From the NCBI GenBank assembly GCA_905116865.2, contig CAJHNH020001580.1, positions 394,443-458,442 on the forward strand: a stretch of DNA of 64,000 nucleotides, given 5' to 3'. Each line of letters opens with the position of its first letter. Positions within the stretch are counted from its first letter, which is position 1. The notes beneath the pieces were generated by a model. That model was not told where the DNA came from, ran no database searches, and worked only from the letters and a program-made list of their open reading frames with translations. A program made the translations under genes and the position numbers. Source of the stretch: Candidula unifasciata (Eukaryota; Mollusca; Gastropoda; Stylommatophora; Geomitridae). Below are positions 33,685 through 44,784 of this stretch, one piece after another.

Positions 33685-33990
33685 CAGGCCACGTTAGCGC
33701 AGTCGATAAGAGGCTCGCTTTCAAATCCAGCTGCGACTCGCTGCAGCCCATGGTCAGTGTTCGAAACCGGGCTGTTCCCGGGGTTCCCCAGCCTTTAGGA
33801 AATGGGTACCAAAGTTGACACTCTGGGGTAAATGGAGGAATGTTGCGGTAGCTACAGAGTTACATGCGAACGGCGACACAGGCGGACAATTCTTATCAGC
33901 TGTCCGTACTGGTAGCAGAGCACTTATGGTTTATAATCGTGTGCAATGATGCTGGTTCACATCTCCTGACTTTACCTGTTCTATTTAATC
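33685..33990 (+). mobile_element. tRNA-derived SINE, family E
   Basis: The head is tRNA-like: GTTAGCGCAGTCGATAAGAG (A-box region) and GTGTTCGAAACCGGG (B-box). The body contains GGCGACACAGGCGGACA and the end is CTGACTTTACC. A second copy lies at 39432-39718. Confidence 0.85.
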
Positions 33991-34454
33991 ATTTACTCCA
34001 CCTCATTCACCTGTAACAAAATTCCCCTATCCTCCAAGAAGATGTCTAAAAGAGGACTGACTGCATCCAAGCTGACAACAACAAGTAAATTCACGCCCCC
34101 TAACTTCAGTCTGTAGCAACAGAGGAAGGCAGAAGTTGAACAGAAATCATGCTACCGATGGGAATGACTAAACAAAATAATGCTGACAACAACATAAGAA
34201 AATAATAACATAATCAATAAATAAAAAACATGTAAATTCAACTAAACTGAGTGAAGCAAAAACCTGAACAATGGCAAGCAATTAAAAAAAAGTTGGGGGC
34301 TTTATTAATATCCTACCTCAGATGACGTCACTGAACAGTACAACATTTTAGAGTGTGTTAAGACTGGGTTTCCAGGCTTTCTGATGCTTTTAATGACCCC
34401 AAAACATCTAGAACTGGCCCTAACGTCAACCCACCTACGTCCCACGAGAGAGTT

Positions 34455-34725
34455 CAGCCTAGGTCCCACAACTGCATGCAGCCTAGGTCCCATGACTGCA
34501 TGCAGCCTAGGTCCCATGACTGCATGCAGCCTAGGTCCCATGACTGCATGCAGCCTAGGTCCCACAACTGCATGCAGCCTAGGTCCCATGACTGCACGCA
34601 GCCTAGGTCCCATGACTGCATGCAGCCTAGGTCCCATGACTGCATGCAGCCTAGGTCCCATGACTGCATGCAGCCTAGGTCCCATGACTGCATGCAGCCT
34701 AGGTCCCATGACTGCATGCAGCCTA
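34455..34725. repeat. 24-bp minisatellite, about 11 copies
   Basis: The unit GCCTAGGTCCCATGACTGCA plus TGCA includes two 6-bp palindromes (CCTAGG and TGCATGCA). The 8-codon period keeps several frames open on both strands, which are artefacts. It lies about 0.8 kb past the stop codon of the transporter gene. Confidence 0.95.
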
Positions 34726-35211
34726 TTTACCACCCCCAGAAATATTAGACTGTACCGTGACCTGTGGATTTCCCCTGTTTGTGGTAAGATATTAATAAAG
34801 CACCAAATATTGACCTGAGGTCCTGAAGATATTGATATGCTGAAATAAATAAAAGTATCATCATCCTTTTGTGCCATTACATGTCACATAGGGCTCACAG
34901 TTAACTGTTCCATTCCATATTATCATGTGCAAGTGTTTGAATATCATGGATGCAATCCAGTCCAGCATCTTTGGCCTCCCTCATCAACGGTCATCTTGGG
35001 GTTTCTTCTGGATATCCTCACCTTTTCAGTCCATTTGCTTCCTGTTTAAGTGCCTGTCTGCTGATGCTCAGTTTCCGTGTGCCCAAAAGATCACCATTTT
35101 CTGTCTTATAAGTGTTGGTTCCAGAGGTTGTCCTGACATTTCCTTCATTTCTTCACTGTTTTTTTTTTCTTCTTTAAATTCATTCCATTTAATTTTCATA
35201 ATTTTTCCAAA

Positions 35212-35400
35212 GCACAAATAGATTATTATGGTCTGAGGAGTTACCAGAGGATCTGGCCAACATTCAACACTCAAGGAAAAGGCGAGTCGTACAGTCAGAC
35301 AGTTACTGGTACCCCCAGAACTAAAAATCTTCGCCTGCTGCTGAAGATGGGAATGGAGTGCTTATGGGAGTGTCGCGAGTGCTATGATGTCGTTTCTTAA
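35212..35400 (+). mobile_element. RNase H LINE 3' end (family RNH-L)
   Basis: GATTATTATGGTCTGAGGAG, then CGTACAGTCAGACAGTTACT and TGCTGAAGATGGGAATGGAG match the family 3' region, ending in a decayed CPEC segment about 140 bp from the transporter stop codon. Confidence 0.7.
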
Positions 35401-35539
35401 TTCTTCATAAAAAGAAAAATCATGTATTAAAATATCCATTAGTGAACAGTTACTTTTTTGGATACCCTGTATATACTGTGGAATGATTTCTTGAGACATT
35501 TCATGTACAACAAACAGCTAAAAATTAAATTAAATTTCT

Positions 35540-36189
35540 TCACGCAGTAATATCAAGCTGGTGATCCTCTATTGCCTTTCCAGCAGTTTCATTTCTCAGA
35601 GCAAAAGTAATAGCAAACTGAATCAAAAATACAGATCCCCAGACTACAGGATACAGCCAAGGGAGATCACTAGACAACAATGTCGCTCCAATAAAGGGAG
35701 TAAGCAGCCCTGGCACTTCTATCAATATATTTACCCATGCCATTGCTGTGCTGCGTACCTCTGTAGGATATAATTCAGGAGTTACTGTGTTCAGAATAGA
35801 ATAGATTGGAACCATACTGAAGTAACACAGTATAATGAGAACGGTTTTAAATGCATGCTCGGGTATAAAACTGAATACAAACAAAGATAATGCGGTCATG
35901 GCTGAAAAGAAACGTAAAGTCCGTATTCTGCCCAGCATGTAGTGCTCTATAAGGATCATAGCTAACAACAAGCCAGGTATTTCTCCTATGAATATAGAGA
36001 ACATGTTGAAATAAGGATCTGCTCCTAATTTGGCCATGTACTCGGGAAGGTAGACAGTGATGCCCCAATATCCGGCCGCCTGAAGGAACCAGATGGATGA
36101 AAATGTCAACGTGCTGGATAAATACTTGTCAGAAAACAGCTGTCGGAGATTCCCTCTTGGCCTGTTTGATGGTGGACAGGTAACGGTAT
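35540..36189 (-). CDS. transporter exon 4: C-terminal membrane half and stop
   Basis: Minus-strand acceptor TTTGTTTCAG precedes 36189. The exon starts with two bases of an Asp codon, runs through a cytoplasmic loop and membrane segments (STLTFSSIWFLQAAGYWGI, then MVPIYSILNTVTPELYP), and ends at TAA (35540-35542). Confidence 0.93.
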
Positions 36190-39100
36190 CTGAAACAAAG
36201 TTACAACTGGCATGTACTTACATGTATATGTGTAGTTTTATGTTTCAATTAATCGGGTATGAACTACCTTAAAGACTGGCTGTAACGGATGTTCAGTACT
36301 GTTTCTTGCGCTGGTTGTATGCTTTGTCAGGCTATATATCCATCTCTTGATGTTATTTTTTCACTTCCACTTGTGTCACTGTCTACCCCTTGCTCGCCAA
36401 CCTTCAACTTGTCCCTTCACTGTGGTTATTTTATAACATTGTGATCCGAAATACAGTTCCTTCAGGTCTTTTAATAAGGCAAAACTATTTTGGTTGTCTT
36501 TTTTATTTTATTTCTGGCAACAGTCTTTTTCGTTCTGTTTGTCAAAGATGCCCGTATGTGATTGTTTCCATGAAACCTGCTCCTCTTCAGTATATCCATA
36601 TCTCACTCAAACTTTGAATTGCTTGTTCATTGTCCCAGCTTCTGAATTTTAAAGGAGGTTTAAGGAGATATAACATCTGACTGTTATTTTTTATGTTTAT
36701 CTCTCTAAATATTATTATTTTATCAGAGCAAACAGGTTGATGAAGAAGACAAAAGTCAATGAAAACTGCTGATGATGGGTGAAATTATCATTTATAACAG
36801 GACACAAAAACAGGGTACTGCCCCTGCACAGTTATTATTTTCTGGTAAACTGCATTTACTAAACATCACAAATGTTTCAATACCTCCATGCTAGAAAGTA
36901 TCTGTCCCCGTTACTCCTCTCCTATCTTAGGATAAACAGAAAACAAATCATGATAGTCTTTGTATATCTATACACTTTGTTAAAAAAAAGAGTAAAGAAC
37001 CCTTTCCCATACCCCTAGTCAAATTGGGCATATAGGGCTAGACCTATATTTTATAGACCGATTTGCACTTGGCGGGTGATGTGGTCAGCATCATGCCGGC
37101 TGCCTTTACATCCCAGGATTGCATCTGGTACCCACTCAAGGCTGGGTCGACCTGCTAGCCATGCTCATTTCTATCAAAATTTCAGCTCCGTCAGGTCCCG
37201 AAACCACGTCATTCTGATCCATACGTGAGCATCCAGTTGCTTCACCACAGCGACTCCCGAACAAGTTGTAGGATAAATAGTCTTGTGTTAATTCTTGAAA
37301 AATCTGAACAGCAAGGAAGATTGGCTAGTAAACAGCATCCTGTCTCAGAAGCTGAAATATTTTGATCATATCAAGTGCCACAACGGATTGGAAACAATCG
37401 GACGCACATGTGTATTGTCGCGTTACGCAACAAAATCCCTCATCACTTGGAAATTGAAAAGAGTAGCCTAACGGCGCTGCCTGGGCAAAATTTGTAGTTA
37501 AAAATCTACCCAAAGTCAGGATCCTCGCCGGTGCTACAGAGCCTGTGCACTGTGCTGAGCTTCTTTGGACTCAGACTTGAGTTAGAAGAAGAACAGAGCA
37601 CTTATTGGTTACTACCCGTGTGCCATGATGTTGATCCGTTGTTCAAAAACCTCAAACCAAGACAAATATATGTGATAGAAAACACCTACCCAGATCTGGC
37701 AGTTCTGAATGATTCATCTTGGCCATCCTTTTGAGAACATTAATTGCTTCTAGTTTTCTCCCACATGACAGTAAAAACCTGGGTGTTTCAAAAAAGACAA
37801 ATGGTTGGTAACAGAGTAGCAGAAAGGCAGGGCCTGCGCATGTACCAACAAACCAACGCCAGCCCCAGTTTGGGAGGATCAGCCAGGCAAAGCCGCCAGC
37901 CAGGACAGCACCCAGGGCCCCACACAAGGTCACCGTCACCAAGATAGGGCCTCTCTGTCGACTGGGCAAGAACTCTGCATAGATGACCAGAAAATGAACA
38001 CATCACTTGTGGGAACACACTAAACAAAACATGCAACATAGTCATTTAATCAATTAAGAAAAATAATTCCTGACATGTAGCCAACACATGTGACACTGTT
38101 CAAATGTATCTGAAAGCAGTAGTACGAATAAACTAAGAAAAAATGGGTGACACTTTAAACCACTAGTATATATACATAAAGCAAAAAAATGTCATTCTAG
38201 CAGGATGTTTTCAAGAAAAAGTGCCGGTACTCACCATCAGCCGTCTGAAGAAAGGTGATGGTACTTACCATAAAGTGTTTATTACAAAAGAGCTAAAAAA
38301 TTATGCCTATAAAAGATTCAAGTACTGCACATCATTACATACTGGCAAAAAAAACATTCTATAAATTATGTTCAACAGATCCTCTAAAGTACTAGTGAGC
38401 ATGAACGAAGCAGAATTTGTCATCATTTAAAGTGATAGTCGCATAAACTAAGCAAAATGCTATGTTTGTTCCTGAAAGTACTAGAGCAAATACATTGTAT
38501 ACACTAATAAATATATGATACTATACATAAAAGCATTACTGCCAAAATATAGATCTCTCAGGGATCTGGGTTGGATGGAAATGCCTAAATATTGGCATCT
38601 CAAGGCCAAAACCTTAAACCAATCTACCATTGCAACTTACCCAGCAACAGAACAAAACCAATCCACCATTGCAACTTACCCAGCAACAGAACAAAACCAA
38701 TCTACCATTGCAACTTACCCAGCAACAGAACAAAACCAATCTACCATTGCAACTTACCCAGCAACAGAACAAAACCAATCTAACATTGCAACTTACCCAG
38801 CAACAGAACAAAACCAATCTACCATTGCAACTTACCCAGCAACAGAACAAAACCAATCTACCATTGCAACTTACCCAGCAACAGAACAAAACCAATCTAC
38901 CATTGCGTCTTACCCAGCAACAGAACAAAACCAATCTACCATTGCAACTTACCCAGCAACAGAACAAAACCAATCTACCATTGCAACTTACCCAGCAACA
39001 GAACAAAACCAATCTACCATTGCAACTTACCCAGCAACAGAACAAAACAATCTACCATTGCAACTTACCCAGCAACAGAACAAAACCAATCTACCATTCC

Positions 39101-42100
39101 AACTTACCCAGCAACAGAACAAAACCAACAGACTCAAAGGTTCCGATTCCCACAGTGACCAGGCATCTACAGGCAATGAACAGCGGGAAGTTTGGGGCGA
39201 ATGCTGAAGTCAAGCCAGCCACTCCTATAATGACGATGCCAACAAGGAAAGGTATTCGTCGACCATACTTGTCACTGACAGTCCCAGCGATGAAGCCCCC
39301 AAAGACACCAGCAATTCCAGTACTGTAATCAATTTTGTCAGTCATGTTTTAACAACTCATACACAGGTACACACAATGTGAAAATTGAACACTTCTTCAT
39401 CTTCTATGTGTTGAGCTGAACTGAGTTAATAACCAACATAGCGTTAGCACAGTTGATAGGAGACTTGCTTTCAAATCCAGCTGCAACTGGCCGGTGTTCG
39501 AAACTGGGTGGTTCCTGGGGTTTACCCAGCTTCTAGGTAATGGGTACCAGAGTTAATGCTCTGGGGTAAATGGAAGAACGTCGCTGTTGCTACGGAGTTG
39601 CATGCATACGGCGACACAGGCGGACAGTTTCTTATCATATATCCGCATCGGTGGCAGAGCACTTACGGTTTATAACCGTGTGCAATGACGACAGTTCCCG
39701 ACTTTACCTTTACCTTTATAGCATTCAATACCTTCCCATAAGCACACCATCCCCACCTTCAGCAGCCAGCCCCGAGTTCCAATGCTGATGTTAACAGTAG
39801 CACTCTGACTGTATGTCTATCTTGCCTTTCCTCTGAGTGCAGAGTGTCAGCCACTTCCCAAGGACACTCCTGCCTGTATTCATCTGTGATCACCTTCAGA
39901 AGAGCCGTTGGCACATTGTGTTCTGATTTACAGCCAGGATGTGAAACTTGTGCCCTTCAACCCATCATATCTGATTTCAGCAAACACCTCAGCAGTCAAC
40001 TTTTACAACCCACTTGTTGGTGGCAGTGGGTTTATTCTTCTGCTGCCTCAAAATGGGACCCAGAACCCAGACGGGGAGAAAACTTAACTCAGTTTATATT
40101 TACTGATCTACACAGAAAGGTCCTATAGATGTGCAGTGGTGGAACGGTGCTCACAAGTCAGGCTGCTACACTGTGTTGTTGGGGTCTATAAGGGACGCAA
40201 AGAATAGTACCTTTGACAGTTCAGATGTGAATCAAAGAAGCTCAGTAATTTGGACAGGTGTTTAATATCCATTATTCTCATTCACTTCATGAGAGTGGTC
40301 CTAATTTGACACTCTCCTTGGCATAATCTGTTTTCATCTTTCAACAGCTCTATTCTCAGTTGTGTCATTTTACTTATAACTTAAGTAAGCCATGAAGCTA
40401 CTCAGGGAAGTGGCTGGCAGGCAGTGAGAATGCTGGGCTTTCTTCCAGGGGACCTAGATTTGAACCCCTAATAAAGTGATGGAAACTCATATATATATCT
40501 CTCTGCACTCTTTGACCGTTGGCGGCTGTGGTTTCAGCATTGCGAACGCGTTTCATAATGTCGGGGTGCCGGATTAGATCCCAGCTGCGGGCCTAGCACC
40601 TTGCGATGGTTTCAACAGTGGTATTGAGAAGCCAACCATCCAGAAAGCAATGGCAAACTACTGAACGTAAACTTGCCTAGAAAAACCACAACAGCCAAAA
40701 AATGCTGGGGTTGGTTCTGCAAAGTCCTGTAAAGGATACGCAACTGACTTTTAGACCTTTACATACTTCAACTTTTTGCCTGCCTGCAACAGGCAACTCC
40801 ACATATTTGTCCAGTCCTGGTAGTCAATGTTTGAATTTAACCACAAACAGGTCACCCAATAACAACCTTTTTTCTGTGCCAGTGAAAATCACATCAAATG
40901 CCTTTTGCTAGCAAACAAACAATTAGGCCTAAAAAAAATCCAGAAACATGCACAAACTGTAATTGCAAAAGACAGCCGCTAGAGGTGCCAACACCAATAG
41001 TCGCCATCAGAATGAAGTTTGTCAGTGAGGAATGTAGTCAGTAATACTATGTAGGGCACTTCGTCAGGCCAAAAGTGAAATGAGCATCTTTTTCTTTCTG
41101 ACATCATCAGCAGATCATAAGTTCTGAAGAATCCATCTTGACCTGAGGTGAGGAATCAGTGTTCATCCACACTCCTTCATGCTTATAAAATGTGTCTCAT
41201 TCCAACCACGCCACTCTCACATTCTCCACAATTGGTCTTCTACACTGACAATGATGAAACTTTTTTTCAATATCTGCCATTGAAAACTAAGATATGCCAG
41301 GAGTGTGCTTGCACTGAATATCAATTTCATTATAACATACACGAAATTTTTTTTTTTTTAAACTTATATATCCCAGTTTGCAGGATATCTCTATCAAATT
41401 CCTGTCCTTTCTTACAATCTATGTCTGTGAAGAGCTTTTTGATTTGTTTATTGTTATTTCTGAAAGATTTTCTGCCAGGCCATGATGCTTAACTGTCCTG
41501 CATCTTCTCTTTTGTTCTCCCTCTGCATCTCTTTCCCTCCATCTTTTGTCTTGTCACGATGTACTCCTATTTTCATTTTCTCACAATGTGACCAAACAGT
41601 GTAGACTGTCTCCTCTAAATGCGGGCAGTACTACTACTACAGTATTACTACTATACTACTACAGCTACGACTACTACTACTATACTACTACTACACTACC
41701 AAATTACTACTGCTGCTGCTACTAATACTACTACTACTACGGTACTAATATTACTACTACAACTACACTCATCATCATGTAGCAGGTCCTTTGCAGAACG
41801 TCGCTCTCATCACAGTCTGCCTGAAAGAAACTTGGTCTCTCGCCAGTTCTCCTGCCTCATATACTTTCACACTCAAGAAGTCACTTATATCCTGTGCCCA
41901 TCTTCTTGCTGGTTGGCCCCTGCCCCTCCTTCCTGGTACCATCCCTTCTGCTATAGTTTTTTCCAATCCGTTGTGGCGCTTGATATGACCAAAATATTTC
42001 AGCTTCCGAGAAAGGAGGCTGTTTATTAGCCAATCTTCCTTGATGTTCAGATCTTTTAAGATGTCAATATTTCTCCTCTTCTTTGTCCAAGATATTCTGA

Positions 42101-42350
42101 GAATCTTTCTTTAGCATTTCAGCTCAAAAGCCCCTATTCTCTTTCTTAAGGACTGAGAGATAGTCCACGACTCACATCTGTAGCCACAGGGAAGATGCAT
42201 GCTCTCAAAATTCTAATTTTTATCTCCTTGCTGGTGCTTAACCATAGACTTTTGAGGCTGTTCAATCTTTGCATTGCCAAGGCCATCCTCTTTTTAATTT
42301 ACTACACTACTACTACTACTAAATTACTACTGCTGCTACTACTACACTAT

Positions 42351-42395
<45 letters not shown>

Positions 42396-43125
42396 AGTAC
42401 TACTAATATACTACTACAATAGTACTACTACTATTATTACTATTACTACTACTATACTATTACTACTACTAATACTATTCTACCACTACTATTATACTAC
42501 AACTACTTCTACAGTGCTACTATTAAACTATTACTACTACAGTATTACTACTACATTTCTGCTACAGTACTACTAAACTAATATAGTACTACTATACTAC
42601 CACTATTATAATTACTATACTACTACTATACTATTACTGCTAAACTATGACTGCTACTACTATACTATTTCTATATTACTACTATATTACTTTTACGTTA
42701 AGCCTCTCAGATCCTAAACATGCAATGAAAAAAGTGCATCACTACTGTCACAAACAAACAAATATTTACCTGAAAGGCAACCAAGAGAAGTTGTGTTCAC
42801 CAAGGCTCCATTCTTTCTTCAATGGGGAGCTCAGAAATACAAACACCATCATCTCGGAACAAGCAGCAAAGTAGCCACCACCGACCAGTACCAGCATACG
42901 CCAATGGAAAGGCCCAAGCTTTAACCCCGACAGGACATCATCTAAGTTTTGAAACTTCACACCAGAATTCTGGCCTAGGTGTACAGTTGGCTGGTTATTC
43001 ACAAGTGTCTTCAGCTGATGTTCATCATCACCCCGTGCCTTCCTGTCTTCTTTAGCAGCTCTGATGCTCTCACGGTGCTCTGAGAGGCAAGCTTCTTCTT
43101 GCATGTCCGCTTCACAGATAACCAT
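35540..43125 (-). CDS. SVOP/SV2-related major-facilitator transporter, complete (501 aa, four exons)
   Basis: Coding exons on the minus strand are 43125-42770, 39322-39108, 37974-37690 and 36189-35540. Lengths 356+215+285+650 give 502 codons including TAA, and every junction phase agrees (2, 1, 1). The N-terminus is a hydrophilic stretch of about 75 residues, then membrane segments start at MLVLVGGGYF. The MFS loop motif SDKYGRR lies near residues 134-140, EFLPSRQRG spans the exon 2/3 junction, and the second half has YWGITVYLPEYM, ELYPTEVRSTA and a short tail ending LDITA. These fit the SVOP/SVOPL/SV2 branch of the SLC22-like MFS, with 12 expected membrane segments in vesicle or plasma membrane. 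The substrate cannot be inferred. Whether it is orthologous to vertebrate SVOP is open. Confidence 0.92.
36985..37260 (-). mobile_element. tRNA-derived SINE, family C
   Basis: Plus-strand GGGCATATAGGGCTAGACCT and CTCAAGGCTGGGTCGACCTG are the reverse complement of the family C body. It is intronic between transporter exons 3 and 4. Confidence 0.8.
37270..37400 (+). mobile_element. LINE fragment
   Basis: A plus-strand frame reads EDWLVNSILSQKLKYFDHIK and CHNGLE, matching the C-terminal region of the LINEs at 41775-42295 and 48795-49115. It is antisense in a transporter intron. Confidence 0.7.
37690..37974 (-). CDS. transporter exon 3
   Basis: Acceptor TCTATGCAG precedes 37974 and donor GTAGGT follows 37690. 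It encodes FLPSRQRGPILVTVTLCG, NWGWRWFVGTCAGPAFLLL and FFETPRFLLSCGRKLEAINV. The P-E/T-S/P-R-(F/Y)LLS type motif is typical of the SV2/SLC22-like loop after membrane segment 6. Confidence 0.93.
38616..39132 (-). repeat. 39-bp minisatellite that multiplies the exon 2 splice donor, about 13 copies
   Basis: The minus-strand unit is TTGGTTTTGTTCTGTTGCTG, then G|GTAAGTTGC and AATGGTAGA. Its first 21 bases equal the last bases of transporter exon 2 and the rest equals the start of the intron. Nearly every copy keeps GTAAGT. One copy is 38 bp and one has GTAAGA. In the gene's frame each unit meets TAG right after the donor. Confidence 0.95.
39108..39322 (-). CDS. transporter exon 2
   Basis: Acceptor TTGATTACAG precedes 39322. 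The donor used is inferred to be GTAAGT at 39107, since joining at 39108 to exon 3 gives the conserved EFLPS. It encodes TGIAGVFGGFIAGTVSDKYG, RRIPFLVGIVIIG and VGIGTFESVGFVLLL. Confidence 0.9.
39432..39718 (+). mobile_element. tRNA-derived SINE, family E
   Basis: Head GCGTTAGCACAGTTGATAGG and GTGTTCGAAACTGGG, body GGCGACACAGGCGGACA, tail TTTACCTTTACCTTTAT. It is antisense in transporter intron 1. Confidence 0.85.
39719..39860 (-). mobile_element. RNase H LINE 3' end (family RNH-L)
   Basis: The plus strand CACCTTCAGCAGCCAG and CTTGCCTTTCCTCTGAGTGC are the reverse complement of the family 3' region. Confidence 0.65.
39920..40110. repeat. interspersed repeat fragment
   Basis: TTTACAGCCAGGATGTGAAA and ATCTGATTTCAGCAAACACC match the shared motif at 2988, 12855 and 22500. 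Confidence 0.5.
40528..40746 (+). mobile_element. tRNA-derived SINE, family B
   Basis: Contains a GTGCCGGATTAGATCCCAGC B-box-like segment, GCAATGGCAAACTACTGAAC and GGTTGGTTCTGCAAAGTCCT, in transporter intron 1. Confidence 0.75.
40960..41615. other. intronic sequence, nothing recognised
   Basis: Transporter intron 1; one poly-T run at about 41349. No coding or repeat family recognised. Confidence 0.4.
41620..41770. repeat. (CTA)n-type microsatellite, left block
   Basis: Irregular ACT/CTA trinucleotide array flanking one side of the LINE at 41775-42295. Confidence 0.92.
41775..42295 (-). mobile_element. LINE 3' fragment between two trinucleotide arrays
   Basis: The minus strand reads RHNGLEKTIAEGMVPGRR, then GRGQPARRWAQDISDFL and LARDQVSFRQTVMRATF, a LINE C-terminus, followed by an ATGATGATG-type tail. 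The same family occurs at 48795-49115, 45456-45690 and 37270-37400. Confidence 0.78.
42296..42690. repeat. (CTA)n-type microsatellite, right block
   Basis: About 390 bp of ACT/CTA trinucleotides, with a nearly pure (CTA)n core at 42353-42395, in transporter intron 1. Confidence 0.95.
42770..43125 (-). CDS. transporter exon 1 with initiator ATG
   Basis: ATG at 43125-43123 begins MVICEADMQEEACLSEHRES; donor GTAAAT follows 42770. It encodes the hydrophilic N-terminus, FQNLDDVLSGLKLGPFHWRM and the first membrane segment. The upstream repeats carry three further in-context ATGs, but only this one leads into the long frame. Confidence 0.9.
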
Positions 43126-43395
43126 GCTTAAACACTGTTGTCTCTCGCAACAGTCAGATCAGATCCTGTACCTCCAGTTCACAGATAACCATGCTTAAAC
43201 ACTGTTGTCTCTCGCAACAGTCAGATCAGATCCAGTCACCTCCAGTTCACAGATAACCATGCTTAAACACTGTTGTCTCTTGCAACAGTCAGATCAGATC
43301 CAGTAACCTCCAGTTCACAGATAACCATGCTTAAACACTGTTGTCTCTTGCAACAGTCAGATCAGATCCAGTCACCTCCAGTTCACAGAACATTA
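43110..43395 (-). repeat. 67/68-bp minisatellite that multiplies the transporter start codon, about 4 copies
   Basis: The minus-strand unit contains GTTTAAGCATGGTTATCTGT plus GAA, the same bases that surround the true ATG. Extra ATGs lie at 43192, 43260 and 43328 (minus-strand A positions), spaced 67, 68 and 68 bp. Each opens a short frame beginning MVICELEV that stops within 12 to 21 codons. Confidence 0.93.
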
Positions 43396-44055
43396 AATGT
43401 AGCTAGTCTTACTGTTTGCTTCTTCATCACTTCCAGTGTACCACTGAATGCTAATTTATCCTCTATAATCAAGACTGCTACATCTGTATTTTTGTAACTA
43501 AAAAAATCTATATTAAACAGACCGATAACTGTACTGTCATTACTGTCTCCTGTTTTACCACTTTTTAGGGCGGTGCAGAAGGGGGAGGGGGAGGGGCCTT
43601 TCAGCCTGAGGATTTAGAGCAGCCTGGCTAGTGCTGTCACCAGGGTATTATGCAATGTATTACGAAACTAACAAAAATGTATCCTCATAGAGTGCCACGC
43701 TGATTGGTATCACGAAGAAGAACTGTCAAGAATCACCTCTCGTCACTATCTATCCTTCCATAAAAATTTCCAGCTGTCATGATTCACATGTTACAGAGCT
43801 GTCCCACCGACATGGGTTTAGATTTTAGACTAAAAGTAATAAGAATACTTTATTAATAATACATTTTACATGTTATATACAGGAGGGAAAAGGCAGAGGT
43901 AGAGACAGCGATATAAGTTGGAGAACAACATCAAGAGATTGGCGAACCACAGTCTCAGACGGTTTAACAATTGCTTAATTGTGCTATTATAATATTAACA
44001 ATTATTATTATTTTTATGTTTGGCAAAATAATATTTTAAAAAAAATGAAATTTAT
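43396..44055. other. sequence upstream of the transporter, nothing firm
   Basis: The transporter promoter would lie here or beyond, but I see no convincing element. 43565-43640 resembles 285-370 (GCCTGAGGATTTAGAGCAGC against GCCTAAGGATTTAAGG), a weak interspersed repeat. Confidence 0.4.
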
Positions 44056-44067
44056 AAGCAAAGCTGT

Positions 44068-44590
44068 TAGTTAGTTAGTTGGGTTATCCTCATTGCACTC
44101 CGGACATGTCCATAGGTGCTCAGATCCTCCCCTCAGTATGAACCCCAACGTCCGATGGCTAATAGTACCAGTTCTATGTTGATTAACAAGTCTTCTGGCG
44201 TAGCTGGTGTGCGTCTCGTTTTTTGCTGTGCCGATCTTAATTCCCAAGTCTGCCATTCTGGCGAGTGATGTGGATTCACTGCCACCAAAGGCGTCTATCC
44301 TTCCCATTTCTCTGAGGGCATTGATAATATCAGCATGATCCATAGGCTGACCGTCGGTAGTGATAGCGGATCCAGCCAACCTGTCAGCTCTTTCATTTCC
44401 ATCGACGCCTGCGTGTCCCGGAACAAAAATAAAGGTGACTCCACGGAAAGTGGACTTCTGTAATGATTCAAGCCATTGTCTTCGCACTGAACCTGCCTGA
44501 ACCCTCCGGATCATACTCATTGAATCACTGAGTATACACACGCGGGTGTATTTTTGTGTTTCAAGCCAGGCAAGCGCTTGTGTCACTGCA
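44068..44590 (-). mobile_element. 5'-truncated RNase H LINE with (AACT)n tail and 12-bp TSD
   Basis: Nearly identical to 4576-5130. The frame 44586-44071 carries LSDSMSMIRRVQAG, GVDGNERADRLAG and LWTCPECNEDN, then (AACT)n. AAGCAAAGCTGT flanks it at 44056-44067 and 44591-44602. It is truncated within the RNase H domain, so it lacks the YTDGS and MTMEV blocks. Confidence 0.92.
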
Positions 44591-44784
44591 AAGCAAAGCT
44601 GTGTCTATATATAGTGGAGAAGGGGGTTTGAGGGATGGGGGACGGGGGTTTGAGGGATGCTTCCTAACAATTATTGGGAGGAGGCCTCAGCAGCCCCACA
44701 TTAAAAGTATTTTGGGGACAGGGGCCTTAAGGCCCCTGAGCTCCCATGTTCTGATGCCTCTGTTGCAAGAAGCTCTCACCGAAC

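Noticed and set aside
34305..34877. 190-codon minus-strand frame with LHAVMGPR repeats
   Set aside because: Result of the 24-bp minisatellite.
38515..39328. 230-codon plus-strand frame rich in NQSTIATYPATEQ repeats
   Set aside because: Antisense shadow of the donor minisatellite and of transporter exon 2.
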